NCBI RefSeq assembly: GCF_016765695.1 | Contig: NZ_JAETGO010000034.1 | Span: 186,001 to 250,000, forward strand | Reading direction: 5' to 3' | Length of the DNA stretch: 64,000 nt | From: Sporosalibacterium faouarense | Lineage (GTDB): Bacteria > Bacillota > Clostridia > Tissierellales > VENL01 | Shown here: positions 23,915 through 33,359 of the stretch, one piece after another | Layout of the letters: the number at the start of each line of letters is the position of its first letter | Numbering within the stretch: position 1 is the stretch's first letter | Made by a program: the position numbers and the translations under genes | The notes under the pieces: model-generated | What the model was told of the DNA's origin: nothing | Database searches by the model: none | What the model saw: only the letters and a program-made list of their open reading frames with translations

Positions 23915-24820
23915 TTAACTATTCTTGTTATTAGATTTCTTATTAATTTCAAGTAATGGAACATTGTATATGATCTCTTTAATCCTACTAATATCCTTAA
24001 CAATAGGAACGATAACCAAAGCTAAATCTCCATTATCAAAGTTTCGGCGAGTTTCCACATATCTTTCAAGACCCAGTAATCTTGAGCATTCATGAGCGAT
24101 AGCTTTTCTTTGACCACTATGGTTTAAAATTACCATTTCATTTTCTCCAACTGGCTTCATTATTACACCAATACCGTTCTTTAAAATCCTTTCCTTAGTT
24201 GCAGATAAACCAATATTCATTACGTAAATATCACCAACATATAGATTGTTACCATCTCTAAACTCTAGTGGGGCCTCGATTATAGTTATTATATCCCTTA
24301 ATGTATAGCCCTTAGTGTAGTTTTTGAGGAGTACAGTAACAATAAAGCCTAAAATAACGGCAAAAGGAATTATAATTAGATTCTTCTTTGTAAAGGACCT
24401 AATAATGAAGGCAGAAGAAGTAACACTCAAAGACGAAATCATAACAATATAATTTCTTGCTTCAAAGGTTTTAGCGATACCATCAATATAAGATTCTCCT
24501 CTAGGTGAATAACTATCCCTTTCAAGAGAATGGAGAGTATCTTTCTCCATTTTTCTAATATCTCGAAACTGTTGTATTGCTAATGCAAGAAAGGTCACAG
24601 CAACATAGTTTTTTCCAAGTAAAGCTGGATAGGCTACGGAACCCATAGCAGCTGCAATAAACCCTGTAGTTAGATGAATCAGATATCCATTAGGGAATGT
24701 AGGGTATTGTCTTACATCACCTCTGAGCATCCACCACCTACTAATAAACCCAACAAGTATGCCTGTAAAAATAAAAAGCAAAACATGTGATTCTAAAAGA
24801 TGACCTTTATCCATAAACAT
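23915..24820 (-). CDS. YIEGIA family membrane protein
   Basis: This 301-residue protein has about five membrane helices in the first 165 residues and a cytoplasmic C-terminal domain. The name-giving motif appears as YIDGIAKTFEARNY around residue 112, with a conservative Asp for Glu. The family occurs in endospore-forming Firmicutes; its biochemical role is not known to me. It forms a two-gene unit with the capping subunit downstream. No sigma-54 site precedes it, which fits control by a sporulation sigma factor instead. Confidence 0.75.
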   Translation of the reverse strand: MFMDKGHLLESHVLLFIFTGILVGFISRWWMLRGDVRQYPTFPNGYLIHLTTGFIAAAMGSVAYPALLGKNYVAVTFLALAIQQFRDIRKMEKDTLHSLERDSYSPRGESYIDGIAKTFEARNYIVMISSLSVTSSAFIIRSFTKKNLIIIPFAVILGFIVTVLLKNYTKGYTLRDIITIIEAPLEFRDGNNLYVGDIYVMNIGLSATKERILKNGIGVIMKPVGENEMVILNHSGQRKAIAHECSRLLGLERYVETRRNFDNGDLALVIVPIVKDISRIKEIIYNVPLLEINKKSNNKNS

Positions 24821-24982
24821 TCTCCTAGTTAGTATTTATAGTTATTTTTTACTAGACTCAAAGTAATATACAATTTGTGAATCAAATTAAATAAAAAATT
24901 AAGCAATCTAGATATATAAAATATTGTAATAATGATAATAATAAATGAGAAAATAGATCAATAATTATGGAGGTGCATTTTA

Positions 24983-25327
24983 ATGGGTTTGGTAGGAAAT
25001 GTAGGAAATGAGAATATGCAAGCTTGTATCGATGAATGTAAAAAATGTCTTCAGGCTTGCGAAGAGTGTTTAACACTTTGCTTGAATGAAGAAGATGTTA
25101 ACAAAATGGTTACTTGTATTAAGATTCTGAGAGACTGTATTGATATTTGTGATTTAGCAATGAAGTTTATGTCTAGAAATAGTGACCATGCAAAACATGT
25201 ATGTAAAGAATGTGCTGAGATATGCGAGATATGTGCTAAGATTTGTGATGAAATGCAAACTAGTCACTGTACAAAATGTGCAGAAATTTGCCGTCAATGT
25301 GCAGCTGAGTGTAGAAAGATGATATAA
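24983..25327 (+). CDS. csp: Four-helix-bundle copper-storage protein (Csp/DUF326)
   Basis: This 114-residue protein has no signal peptide and is rich in Cys at helical spacing: CIDECKKCLQACEECLTLC, then CVKIL-type and CKECAEICEICAKIC, CTKCAEICRQCAAEC, altogether about 20 Cys. This is the cytosolic Csp pattern: four helices lined inside with Cys that hold many Cu(I) ions. ATG follows TGGAGG. A possible degenerate Fur-like TAATAATGATAATAA lies 40 bp upstream. A second member is encoded at 59575-59922. Confidence 0.9.
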   Translation: MGLVGNVGNENMQACIDECKKCLQACEECLTLCLNEEDVNKMVTCIKILRDCIDICDLAMKFMSRNSDHAKHVCKECAEICEICAKICDEMQTSHCTKCAEICRQCAAECRKMI

Positions 25328-25430
25328 CTAAATATCTCTAAACGATGAGTTATGTACTTAAAGATTGAGTAGTTTTAAATATTTAATCAAAGTTTACAAA
25401 TAAACTAGTAAACAGGCTTTTTAGTAAAAT

Positions 25431-25469
25431 AATAGCAACCCCTATTGAATAGGAGTTGCTATTATTTTT
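25431..25469 (+). terminator. Terminator after csp
   Basis: A stem of about 15 bp with one mismatch (AATAGCAACCCCTAT and complement) around GAAT is followed by ATTTTTA, 104 bp after the stop codon. Confidence 0.85.
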
Positions 25470-25570
25470 AAAACACATATAGTGTTTCAATAAAAAGATA
25501 CATTTTAACCGGTAAGAATCTATTCAATTAATAAAAGGTTAATTTAAATATATAATATTGTAGTTATCGG

Positions 25571-26854
25571 TTATAATTTAAAATCATTTTCTTTCCACTC
25601 AAAACTTCTTTTAACAGCACCAGCTACATTAGTCATATTGATATTTATATTTGATAGATTAACTGTATCTGTAAGGATTGGAACTATTATTTTTCCAGAT
25701 ATATGATGTCCTACTGGAGGTGCATCTGGAACCCACTTAATACTAGAATTGTCTATAAGAGTATTATTAATCTTTATATAGATTTTTTCATCTAAATCAG
25801 TTTCATCTATATCATAACTATGGGTTGTCATATATATATTAAATACGTAGTTATCTTTAGTTAAATCTGTTTTTTCAAAGGGATTAGCAAAAACAACGTC
25901 TATAATTACATCATTCTTATCATCACTTTTCATATATTTAATATTTTGCTCTATATAAATATCTTCGGATTTATATAGATCTTCTGTTAACAAATATGTA
26001 TTGATTACATTATCTGAAGGATTTGCAATATCTCTAGTAGTAACATTATCCTTTAGCAATTTACTTTCGTTAACTAACTCTTTATTATTTATAGACTTTG
26101 GTTTATCATTAATAAATTGCTGAGCTTTCCTAATTGCAATTTGATGTTCAGGGTCTACCCGATTAGTTCCATGAGTTTTGCTTTTAAGAAAATGCACATC
26201 AAAGTGTCCATTCATGTTGTTATCCTTTATAAAGTCAGAACCATGGGGCATACCAGCCATCGAGGCAGGAAGTTTTAAATTGCCTACTTCAACAATTATA
26301 GCTCTTCTATTCCAAGACCATTTATTACCAAATATCTTCTTCATAATTATAGTATCTTCTTTAGCTAATGTCTCAGTATCAGAATGATTTGTACCATATG
26401 TCCTTTTGACGTTGAATGACTTACCCGTAGCTATATCTATTATCTTAAATTCAGTACCTCTAGGGATAATATCTTTTATTTCATTAAACCATGACAACTC
26501 ATTAATTAAGGGAGTACTAGTAAATCCTCTTGATACAGGAGTGTTGATAGTTTTGCTTAAAAGAGTTTGAGATGTTTTTGGTCCAACAATACCATCAGGT
26601 TTTAAACCGAGTGCAGTTTGTGCAGATAATACTGCATTTCTAGTAATATTACCAAAATAACCTGTTGCAGTATAGTTGAAATAACCAAGGTCAGATAATT
26701 TTAGCTGTAATTCTTTTACTGCTTGTCCTCTCATACCTAACTTTAATGTTTCATAATTAGATGTTTGACTTACAGCATGAGCATTTATTAATGTAGTTGA
26801 TGGGAATAGCAGTGCTACACTTATTATACTTGTGATGATTTTCTTCTTCTTCAT
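25571..26854 (-). CDS. Secreted peptidoglycan-binding protein
   Basis: The protein (427 residues) has a signal peptide (KKKKIITSIISVALLFPSTT, cleavage near INAHA). A peptidoglycan-binding domain 1 follows (residues about 40-95: LKLGMRGQAVKELQLKLSDLGYF and FGNITRNAVLSAQTALGLKPDGIVG). Next is a domain with FKIIDIATGKSFNVKRTYGTNHSDTE and HGSDFIKDNNMNGHFDVHF, then a beta-rich C-terminal part. It is likely a spore- or envelope-surface protein. I use the ATG with GGGAGG; a longer start 22 codons upstream overlaps the sigma-54 promoter and lacks a site. Confidence 0.75.
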   Translation of the reverse strand: MKKKKIITSIISVALLFPSTTLINAHAVSQTSNYETLKLGMRGQAVKELQLKLSDLGYFNYTATGYFGNITRNAVLSAQTALGLKPDGIVGPKTSQTLLSKTINTPVSRGFTSTPLINELSWFNEIKDIIPRGTEFKIIDIATGKSFNVKRTYGTNHSDTETLAKEDTIIMKKIFGNKWSWNRRAIIVEVGNLKLPASMAGMPHGSDFIKDNNMNGHFDVHFLKSKTHGTNRVDPEHQIAIRKAQQFINDKPKSINNKELVNESKLLKDNVTTRDIANPSDNVINTYLLTEDLYKSEDIYIEQNIKYMKSDDKNDVIIDVVFANPFEKTDLTKDNYVFNIYMTTHSYDIDETDLDEKIYIKINNTLIDNSSIKWVPDAPPVGHHISGKIIVPILTDTVNLSNININMTNVAGAVKRSFEWKENDFKL

Positions 26855-26903
26855 AAATACCTCCCAAAATAAAATATACATGCAATATACCAAGATATAT
26901 TTA

Positions 26904-26920
26904 AGCAAATTATATGCCAA
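26904..26920 (-). promoter_or_regulatory. Sigma-54 promoter for the peptidoglycan-binding protein
   Basis: On the minus strand TTGGCATATAATTTGCT has canonical spacing, 51 bases from GC to the ATG. It differs at one position from the promoters of split feoB and HlyD. Confidence 0.85.
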
Positions 26921-27056
26921 GTATAAATGATGATATATTGAAGTGTTTCATATTATGGTTGAATTATTTGATACAGAACTTGTATTATATGGCACAAGTA
27001 TTATCTTAATATCCTATTTAAATTAAAATAATATACTGAAAATGATATGAAAATGG

Positions 27057-27073
27057 TTGGTATAGATATTGCT
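27057..27073 (+). promoter_or_regulatory. Sigma-54 promoter (TTGGTATA form)
   Basis: TTGGTATAGATATTGCT has GG at 27059 and GC at 27071, 51 bases before an ATG. The -24 box has T instead of C, as at 61721. Confidence 0.72.
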
Positions 27074-27122
27074 AATGTTATTATATATACAAAATATTAT
27101 AAAAGAAGGAGGTATTATAATA

Positions 27123-27335
27123 ATGAATAATGTTGGGATTTATATTCAAAGTTTCAAATCTTCGAAAAATAATATATCTACAAAAGGACAATATGGAAAG
27201 CATGCACATAACGGACGGCATGAAGGTATGATGAATAAGATGAAAGAGAGCAAACATGATTACTCCTGTAATAGAAAAACTATGGAACTATCAATAAATA
27301 AAAAAACAGGAAATAACATAGATGAAAATATTTAG
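27123..27335 (+). CDS. Unknown small basic protein
   Basis: This 70-residue protein (ATG 9 bases after AAGGAGG) is rich in Lys, His and Asn (KHAHNGRHEGMMNKMKESKHDY) and has one Cys. There is no membrane segment or signal peptide. No family is recognised; His and Met may bind metal. It is first in a probable two-gene unit behind a sigma-54 promoter. In-frame codons upstream of 27123 have no ribosome site. Confidence 0.6.
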   Translation: MNNVGIYIQSFKSSKNNISTKGQYGKHAHNGRHEGMMNKMKESKHDYSCNRKTMELSINKKTGNNIDENI

Positions 27336-27416
27336 TTAATAATTGTAATAACTATAGAAAAGATTTTTCATTTAAACATCAAATAGACTACCAGATAAGA
27401 ATAGAGGTATTAATAC

Positions 27417-28112
27417 ATGAAAAGATCTAAAAAGATACTAATGAATATATTGAAAGCCATTTTGGTTATTTTTCTTCCTATTGCTATATTACTTACTGTG
27501 GTACAATATTATGCATTTAATAAGGACTTCTATTTAAAAGAATACTCCAAGTATGAGGTTTCTGAGTCTACAGGAATTAGTAACGAGGATTTGGGAGAAA
27601 TTACGAATAGATTACTAGATTATTTAAAGCAAAATGAAGAAGATCTGAACATTAGGGTTTTAATTAATGGTAGTATGGAAGAAGTATTTGGAGAAAGAGA
27701 AAAACTCCATATGGTAGATGTTAAAGAGTTATTTATTAAGGGGTATATACTTAAAAATACGAGCATTATTATGAGTATAGTTTCAATACTAGGAATTATT
27801 ATATTCTCTAATAATAAAAGAAAAGACATATTTCAAGTTATATATTGGGCAAGTGGTATTCCACTTATACTAATGCTAACACTATTTATTTTAATAAAGA
27901 CTGATTTCTACAAATATTTCACGTACTTTCATAAGATATTCTTTACTAATGATTTATGGCTCTTAAACCCTAAGACAGATATATTAATTCAATTAGTACC
28001 CTTAGGATTTTTCACAGATATATCAATAAAAATTTTAATTTTATTTAGCTTGATACTGATATTTCTAATTATAATATCCATATACTTTAGCAAGTCTCTA
28101 AGACATAATTGA
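27417..28112 (+). CDS. TIGR01906/DUF1461-type integral membrane protein
   Basis: This 231-residue protein has four transmembrane helices (near residues 10-30, 110-130, 140-160 and 205-225). The long loop after helix 1 contains EYSKYEVSESTGISNEDLGEITNRLLDYL and HMVDVKELF; after helix 3 comes FTYFHKIFFTNDLWLLNPKTDILIQLVPLGFF. These are hallmarks of the TIGR01906 (DUF1461) family. Its function is unknown. AGAGG lies 9 bases before ATG. It ends at a hairpin terminator. Confidence 0.8.
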   Translation: MKRSKKILMNILKAILVIFLPIAILLTVVQYYAFNKDFYLKEYSKYEVSESTGISNEDLGEITNRLLDYLKQNEEDLNIRVLINGSMEEVFGEREKLHMVDVKELFIKGYILKNTSIIMSIVSILGIIIFSNNKRKDIFQVIYWASGIPLILMLTLFILIKTDFYKYFTYFHKIFFTNDLWLLNPKTDILIQLVPLGFFTDISIKILILFSLILIFLIIISIYFSKSLRHN

Positions 28113-28161
28113 ATATATAATAGAAATTATTAATTTCATATATATATATATGTATATCAAG

Positions 28162-28197
28162 GAGTTAGTTCATTGTTTTTACTATGAACTAACTCTT
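28162..28197 (+). terminator. Terminator after DUF1461 gene
   Basis: GAGTTAGTTCA and its exact complement form an 11-bp stem with a 12-base loop, followed by TTATTTTG. Confidence 0.75.
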
Positions 28198-28320
28198 ATT
28201 TTGAAAAAACTTATTACTTTTAAGATGCATTTAATAAAATATGAAACACCAGCCAATTATCAATATTATCTATTATCATTAGTATGCTTTAGAATTCAAA
28301 TGAGACTTAATATGTATTAA

Positions 28321-28349
28321 TGAGCACTCAACAAGGTGCTTGTTTTTTT
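28321..28349 (+). terminator. Possible terminator hairpin
   Basis: GAGCAC and GTGCT form a short stem around TCAACAAG, followed by TGTTTTTTT. It is short but followed by a strong T-run, in a region of gene remnants. Confidence 0.5.
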
Positions 28350-28415
28350 ATGTATATAAAAAAGCTCAAAACTTTAAAGTAGAAATTGAGAAAGTAGCGA
28401 GGGAGGAGTTGGGTA

Positions 28416-28664
28416 ATGAATACCAGTTTGAAAAGGATGATATTATCTATACTAACAATAATACTATTGGAGATCGTATAAAATATAGGTATTTGGCCTG
28501 ACTTCATGTTTCCATCACCGATGATGGTATTTAATACTCTTAAAGATTGTTTAATGGATGGAACATACTCTATTGTATTATTGTATAGTTTAGGACAAGA
28601 TAACAGAGTTTTAGCTATAGTTCATGATTCATGGGAAAGATATCTAAGCATGAAAATGTATTAG
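28416..28664 (+). pseudogene. Remnant of an ABC transporter permease
   Basis: A frame starting MNTSLKRMILSILTIILLEIV is stopped by TAA after 21 codons, then continues NIGIWPDFMFPSPMMVFNTLKDCLMDGT. This resembles the first helix and the WP..LFPSP..V..TL motif of SsuC/TauC-like permeases of nitrate, sulfonate and related ABC systems. The remaining codons do not fit the family and soon end. GGAGGAG precedes the start. A row of GATAAT-like sequence at 28255-28285, Fur-like, lies upstream. The gene is dead. Confidence 0.6.
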
Positions 28665-28900
28665 AATATAAATAAATGCAAAAAGGTCTATAACTGTTAT
28701 TAATAGCTACATAAAGATCAATTTGCATTTATGCCAGAAATGATAGTGAAAGTAATTCTATGGAATAATGTAGCAAATGAAATATTAGGTGTTTGAAATG
28801 CCACGGAAATATATATATTAAAGTACCTTTATTTATTTCCTAAGTAATAAATAATATACTTTCATTATAAATACGGTCTATAAATAAAATATGTAATAAT
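28665..28900. other. Intergenic region before the HlyD operon
   Basis: Decayed sequence without an open frame. It should contain the activator sites for the sigma-54 promoter at 28901, but I could not recognise a motif shared with the other promoters. Confidence 0.4.
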
Positions 28901-28917
28901 TTGGCATATAACTTGCA
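28901..28917 (+). promoter_or_regulatory. Sigma-54 promoter for the HlyD/ABC efflux operon
   Basis: TTGGCATATAACTTGCA has GG at 28903 and GC at 28915. The following genes begin 131 bases later. It is nearly identical to the split feoB promoter. Confidence 0.87.
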
Positions 28918-29047
28918 TTACTTAATCAGAATGTTGATAAATCTCATATATATCTTTGTAATAATAGATATTAATCAATAGTATAGGTTACAAGATTGTA
29001 ATGCTATCGAGGAAAATAAACAGATATAAATAGTCAAAGGAGGTTTT

Positions 29048-30199
29048 ATGATGAAAGATAAAAGAATAATGAAATTTGGTTTCATAATAGCCAGTATTAT
29101 AATTATTGGCTGGGTTACTTATGCAAATGTAATAGCTACTGATAAGAATGAAGATAGTATTGAAGGTAGTGGTATTGTTGAAGGAAATTCTATAGTTGTT
29201 AGCTCACAATTACATGGGCAACTAAAAACAATAGAGATAGAAGAAGGTGAACTTGTAGAAAAAGAACAGTTAATTGCAACCTTAGACTCTGAGATAATAA
29301 AATCTAAGGTTATACAGGCTGAGGCTCAGTTAGAGATTGCAAAAACACAGGTTGAGTCTGCAAAGGCATCAATGGAAGCATTGGCCCTTACTGTTGATCA
29401 GTCAGAATTAGCTGTAGATCTATCTCAAAAAGAAGTAGAAAATAATATAAAGCAGGCTAAGTCAAACTTAGAGGTAGCGAAGTCTAACCTGGTGCAATTA
29501 CAATTTACATACAATGATACGAAGAATGATTATGAAAAATATTTAAATTTATATAATGATGGTGCAGTTTCTAAGAGTCAGTTGGAAAAAGTTAAATTAA
29601 AATTAGATACAGTAAAATCCAAATTAGAAGTAGCACAGAAACAAGTGGAAGGAGCTGTGGCAACATTAAGTTTAGCTAAATCTTCTATATTAAATACAGA
29701 AATATATGAAAAGACTAACCAATCTACTATAAAACAAATGGAGCAGGCAAAAGCACTTTATAGTACAGCAATAGCAAAGAGAAAGCTTGCAGAGGCTAGT
29801 CTTCAAGAAATAAATGCTGTACTTAAAGATACAAGGATCTTAGCCCCTGCAAAGGGAAGAATAACATTAAAAATGGTTAATGAAGGAGAACTTGTAAATG
29901 TAGGTACTCCAATTGTTGAAGTTATAGATTTATCTAATCTTGACTTGATGGTATATATATCAGAACAGCAAATTGGTAGAGTAAAGTTAGAGCAAGAAGC
30001 AAAAGTATATATTGATTCGTTTAATGACAAGGTTTTCAAAGGCAAAGTAAGCTATATATCTGATAAGCCAGAGTTTACACCTAAGAATGTTCATATGAAG
30101 GAAGATAGAGTTAAACTTGTATATGGAGTAAAAATTAAGTTAGAGGATACAGATGGAATTATAAAACCTGGTATGCCAGCAGATGCGATTATTGAGTAA
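29048..30199 (+). CDS. HlyD-family membrane fusion protein
   Basis: This 383-residue adaptor of an efflux system has one N-terminal membrane helix, a biotinyl-lipoyl-like half (VVSSQLHGQLKTIEIEEGELVEKEQLIATLD), a long coiled coil of about 170 residues, the second lipoyl half (ILAPAKGRITLKMVNEGELVNVGTPIVEVIDL) and a beta-barrel. It belongs to the YbhG type. Alternative start ATG 29051 is 7 bases from AGGAGG and equally likely. It starts an operon with an ABC ATPase and two permeases. In a Gram-positive cell it would link the transporter to the cell wall space. Confidence 0.9.
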   Translation: MMKDKRIMKFGFIIASIIIIGWVTYANVIATDKNEDSIEGSGIVEGNSIVVSSQLHGQLKTIEIEEGELVEKEQLIATLDSEIIKSKVIQAEAQLEIAKTQVESAKASMEALALTVDQSELAVDLSQKEVENNIKQAKSNLEVAKSNLVQLQFTYNDTKNDYEKYLNLYNDGAVSKSQLEKVKLKLDTVKSKLEVAQKQVEGAVATLSLAKSSILNTEIYEKTNQSTIKQMEQAKALYSTAIAKRKLAEASLQEINAVLKDTRILAPAKGRITLKMVNEGELVNVGTPIVEVIDLSNLDLMVYISEQQIGRVKLEQEAKVYIDSFNDKVFKGKVSYISDKPEFTPKNVHMKEDRVKLVYGVKIKLEDTDGIIKPGMPADAIIE

Positions 30200-30243
30200 T
30201 TCAATATTCACTTTAGAAATATGAAATTAAGTAGGTGAAATAA

Positions 30244-32190
30244 TTGATTGACTATATTATAGAAACTGAAAATTTGTGTAAACAATATAAAGATGTGTTA
30301 GCAGTTAATAAAATGAATTTATATGTTAATAAAGGTGAACTATTTGGATTAGTAGGTCCTGATGGTGCAGGTAAGACTACTACAATACAAATGCTTTGCA
30401 GTATTCTCAATCCTACATCGGGAACAGCAAAAATTTTAAAACTCGATACTATAAAGGATGCTGAAAAAATCAAAGGTAAAATAGGATATATGTCTGAAGG
30501 ATTTAGTCTCTATGGAAGCTTAACAGTAGATGAAAATATTGAATTTTTTGCTGACCTTTACAAAGTTCCCTTTGAACAGCGGCAAAGCAGAAAGAAAAAA
30601 CTTCTGCATTTTAGTAGATTAACTCCATTTGTTGATAGACCTTCTGAAAAACTATCAGGTGGCATGAAGAAGAAATTAGCATTATGTTGTACACTCATGT
30701 ATTCACCAGAAATCTTATTCTTAGATGAACCAACCTTGGGAGTGGACCCTGTATCTAGAAGGGAATTTTGGAAAATACTTAATGACTTCAGAAAAGAAGG
30801 AATAACAATTTTTGTTACTACACCATATATGGATGAAGCAGAACGTTGCGATAGAGTTGCTTTATTACATCGAGGAGATATTATTAGATGTGATTCACCT
30901 TCAAATTTAAGAAGAGGTTTAAGGGGAGAGATGCTTGATATAAAAGCTTTGCCTCAAAAAAAGGCTTGGAATATATTAAACAATATTGATGAAGTACTAG
31001 AGGCACAAATATTTGGAGAAAGAATTCATGTGTATGTTGATGAATTGAATAGTGCTACAAATCAAATTAATAAAAAGTTCTTCAATGAAGGTATTGAGAC
31101 AATAGATTTAAGGAAAGGGGTACCAAGCCTAGAGGACGTTTTTGTGTCAGCAATACAAAAGAATACTAAGGGAATATATGTAGAAAGCGAAATAGAACTA
31201 ACTAATAAAATAAACAGTCCAAAACAAATTAAATCTAAGAAAATAAATGAAATAGCTATACATACAGATAACTTAGTAAAAAAGTTTGGAGACTTTACAG
31301 CCGTAAATAATCTAACAATGACTGTAAATGCAGGAGAAATATTTGGGTTTCTTGGTCCTAATGGTTCTGGAAAATCTACTACAATAAAGATGCTTACAGG
31401 ACTCTTGATGCCTACCGATGGTAATGCAAAGGTAGGAGGGTATGATGCAAAAAAAGAAGTAGGAAAATTGAAAGCAAAGATTGGGTACATGTCACAGAAA
31501 TTTTCACTATATAATGATTTGACTGTTGAAGAAAATATTAACTTTTACGGAGGAGTATATGGCGTTGAAGGTGATTATCTAAAAAAGAGAAAAAACTGGG
31601 TTTTAAATATGGCAGGCCTTGTAGGAAAAGAAGATACTTTAACTAAGAGCTTATCTGGAGGATGGAAACAAAGATTAGCACTTGGTTGTGCAATCCTCCA
31701 TGAGCCTTCTATTATATTCTTGGATGAACCAACATCAGGTGTTGACCCGGTTGCCAGAAGACATTTTTGGGACCTAATTTATAATTTGTCTAGTGAAGGA
31801 ATTACAGTATTTGTTACAACTCATTATATGGATGAAGCAGAACATTGTCATAATCTTGGTTTCATCTATAATGGAAATCTAATTGCACTAGGCAGTCCAT
31901 CAGACTTAAAGAAAGAAAAATTTAAAGGGGAATTATTAGAAATAGAATGTAATAACCCATTTAGAGCTATGGAAATATTACAAAATGGGAGCAAAAAATA
32001 TCAAGTATCCACCTTTGGAAACAAGCTACATGTAATAGTCGAAGACATTGATAGAGAGATTATTAAAATTGAAGATATTCTAAAGGACAATAGATTTCAA
32101 GTGGATAGATTAGAAGAAGTGCCTATATCTCTAGAAGATTTATTTGTACTTCTTATTGAAGAGGACGATAGAAAAAATAGGATGGTGTAA
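30244..32190 (+). CDS. ABC transporter with two ATPase domains (YbhF type)
   Basis: This 648-residue protein contains two complete nucleotide-binding domains in one chain. NBD1 has GPDGAGKT, LSGGMKKKLAL and LFLDEPTLGVDP; NBD2 has GPNGSGKS, LSGGWKQRLALG and IFLDEPTSGVDP. In NBD1 the switch His is replaced (VTTPYMDEAE, Pro), whereas NBD2 has the normal VTTHYMDEAE, so one of the two ATP sites may be weak. It starts with TTG 6 bases after AGGTG. The overall layout matches YbhF of E. coli, an ABC-2 type drug exporter. It powers the two permeases encoded next. Confidence 0.92.
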   Translation: MIDYIIETENLCKQYKDVLAVNKMNLYVNKGELFGLVGPDGAGKTTTIQMLCSILNPTSGTAKILKLDTIKDAEKIKGKIGYMSEGFSLYGSLTVDENIEFFADLYKVPFEQRQSRKKKLLHFSRLTPFVDRPSEKLSGGMKKKLALCCTLMYSPEILFLDEPTLGVDPVSRREFWKILNDFRKEGITIFVTTPYMDEAERCDRVALLHRGDIIRCDSPSNLRRGLRGEMLDIKALPQKKAWNILNNIDEVLEAQIFGERIHVYVDELNSATNQINKKFFNEGIETIDLRKGVPSLEDVFVSAIQKNTKGIYVESEIELTNKINSPKQIKSKKINEIAIHTDNLVKKFGDFTAVNNLTMTVNAGEIFGFLGPNGSGKSTTIKMLTGLLMPTDGNAKVGGYDAKKEVGKLKAKIGYMSQKFSLYNDLTVEENINFYGGVYGVEGDYLKKRKNWVLNMAGLVGKEDTLTKSLSGGWKQRLALGCAILHEPSIIFLDEPTSGVDPVARRHFWDLIYNLSSEGITVFVTTHYMDEAEHCHNLGFIYNGNLIALGSPSDLKKEKFKGELLEIECNNPFRAMEILQNGSKKYQVSTFGNKLHVIVEDIDREIIKIEDILKDNRFQVDRLEEVPISLEDLFVLLIEEDDRKNRMV

Positions 32191-32194
32191 AAAG

Positions 32195-33331
32195 ATGAAG
32201 GGGTCGAGAACATATTCTATATTCATAAAGGAAATATATGAGATTAAAAGGGATCCTTACACCTTAGGCATTGCTATAATAATGCCACTGATACTTCTGT
32301 TTTTATTTGGATATGCACTTAATTTAGATGTGAAGAATATTTCTACCGCAGTATTAGATCATGACAAAAGCCTTCAAAGTAGAAAATATATAGAAAGGAT
32401 AAAGAGTTCAGGATATTTTGATATTAAATATCATGTAAGCAGCTATAAGGATATAGAAAAATTGTTAGATAAAGGTTATATCAGAAATGGAATAGTGGTT
32501 CCTAGTAACTTTTCAAAACAAATTATTAGAGGATTACCTACTGAGGTAGGAATATTTATTGATGGTACATTTCCACCTACAGCAAAAGTAACAATAGGAT
32601 ATATAGAAGCAATCAATGAAAAATACTCAGGGGATATACTGAAAGAAATACTGAGAAGACAAGGAAGAGATTTTGATAGCATTCAAGCAGTTAAACTTGA
32701 AGAGAGGGTTTGGTATAATCCATCACTTAAGAGTAAGAACTTCATTATACCTGGTCTATTTGCGGTAATACTTATGGCATTTCCTCCCCTTTTATCTACA
32801 CTTGCTATTGTTAGAGAGAAGGAAAAGGGTTCGATTCAGCAGATATTTGTTTCTCCTACGAAACCCTTTGAATTTATTATAGGAAAAACAATTCCCTATG
32901 CACTAATTGCAATAGTAGAAATGGTAATCATTCTTATAGTAGGAGTATATTGGTTTAAAGTACCGTTTAAAGGAAGCTTAATACTTTTTATAATTCTAGG
33001 AACCATATATGTATTTTGCACTGTAAGTATTGGAGTGCTAGTATCAACCATGATGAAGTCACAGATGGCTGCAATGCTCTTAGTACTAGTTATTACAGTT
33101 ATGCCATCTTTATTATTTTCAGGCTTTATATATCCTATATTCAATATGCCTATATTTTTCAAAGTATATACATATCTATTTCCTGCTAGATTTTTTATAG
33201 ATATTTCAAGAGATATATTACTTAAAGGAAATAATATAAAAGAAATGTTTTGGAATATCATTATTCTTTTATTATATACAACTATTATTATTTCCATAGC
33301 TTCTTTGCGATTTAAGAAGAAGGTTGATTAA
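32195..33331 (+). CDS. ABC-2 type permease (YbhS-like)
   Basis: The permease has an N-terminal membrane helix, a large external domain of about 150 residues (NISTAVLDHDKSLQSRKYIERIKSSGYFDI) and five membrane helices. REKEKGSIQQIFVSPTKPFEFIIGK is the ABC-2 coupling segment and VITVMPSLLFSGFIYPI the usual SGFxFP site. It is 378 residues. I use the ATG after GGTGTAAAAAG rather than one 17 codons upstream that runs through the end of the ATPase gene. It pairs with the following permease. Confidence 0.9.
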   Translation: MKGSRTYSIFIKEIYEIKRDPYTLGIAIIMPLILLFLFGYALNLDVKNISTAVLDHDKSLQSRKYIERIKSSGYFDIKYHVSSYKDIEKLLDKGYIRNGIVVPSNFSKQIIRGLPTEVGIFIDGTFPPTAKVTIGYIEAINEKYSGDILKEILRRQGRDFDSIQAVKLEERVWYNPSLKSKNFIIPGLFAVILMAFPPLLSTLAIVREKEKGSIQQIFVSPTKPFEFIIGKTIPYALIAIVEMVIILIVGVYWFKVPFKGSLILFIILGTIYVFCTVSIGVLVSTMMKSQMAAMLLVLVITVMPSLLFSGFIYPIFNMPIFFKVYTYLFPARFFIDISRDILLKGNNIKEMFWNIIILLLYTTIIISIASLRFKKKVD

Positions 33332-33359
33332 GCAATAAAAAATAAAAGGAGACTTAAGA

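Noticed and set aside
26993-27010. TATGGCACAAGTATTATC resembles a sigma-54 -24 box 65 bases before the promoter at 27057.
   Set aside because: The required GC at -12 is absent (TTAT), so it does not fit the spacing rule that all others obey.
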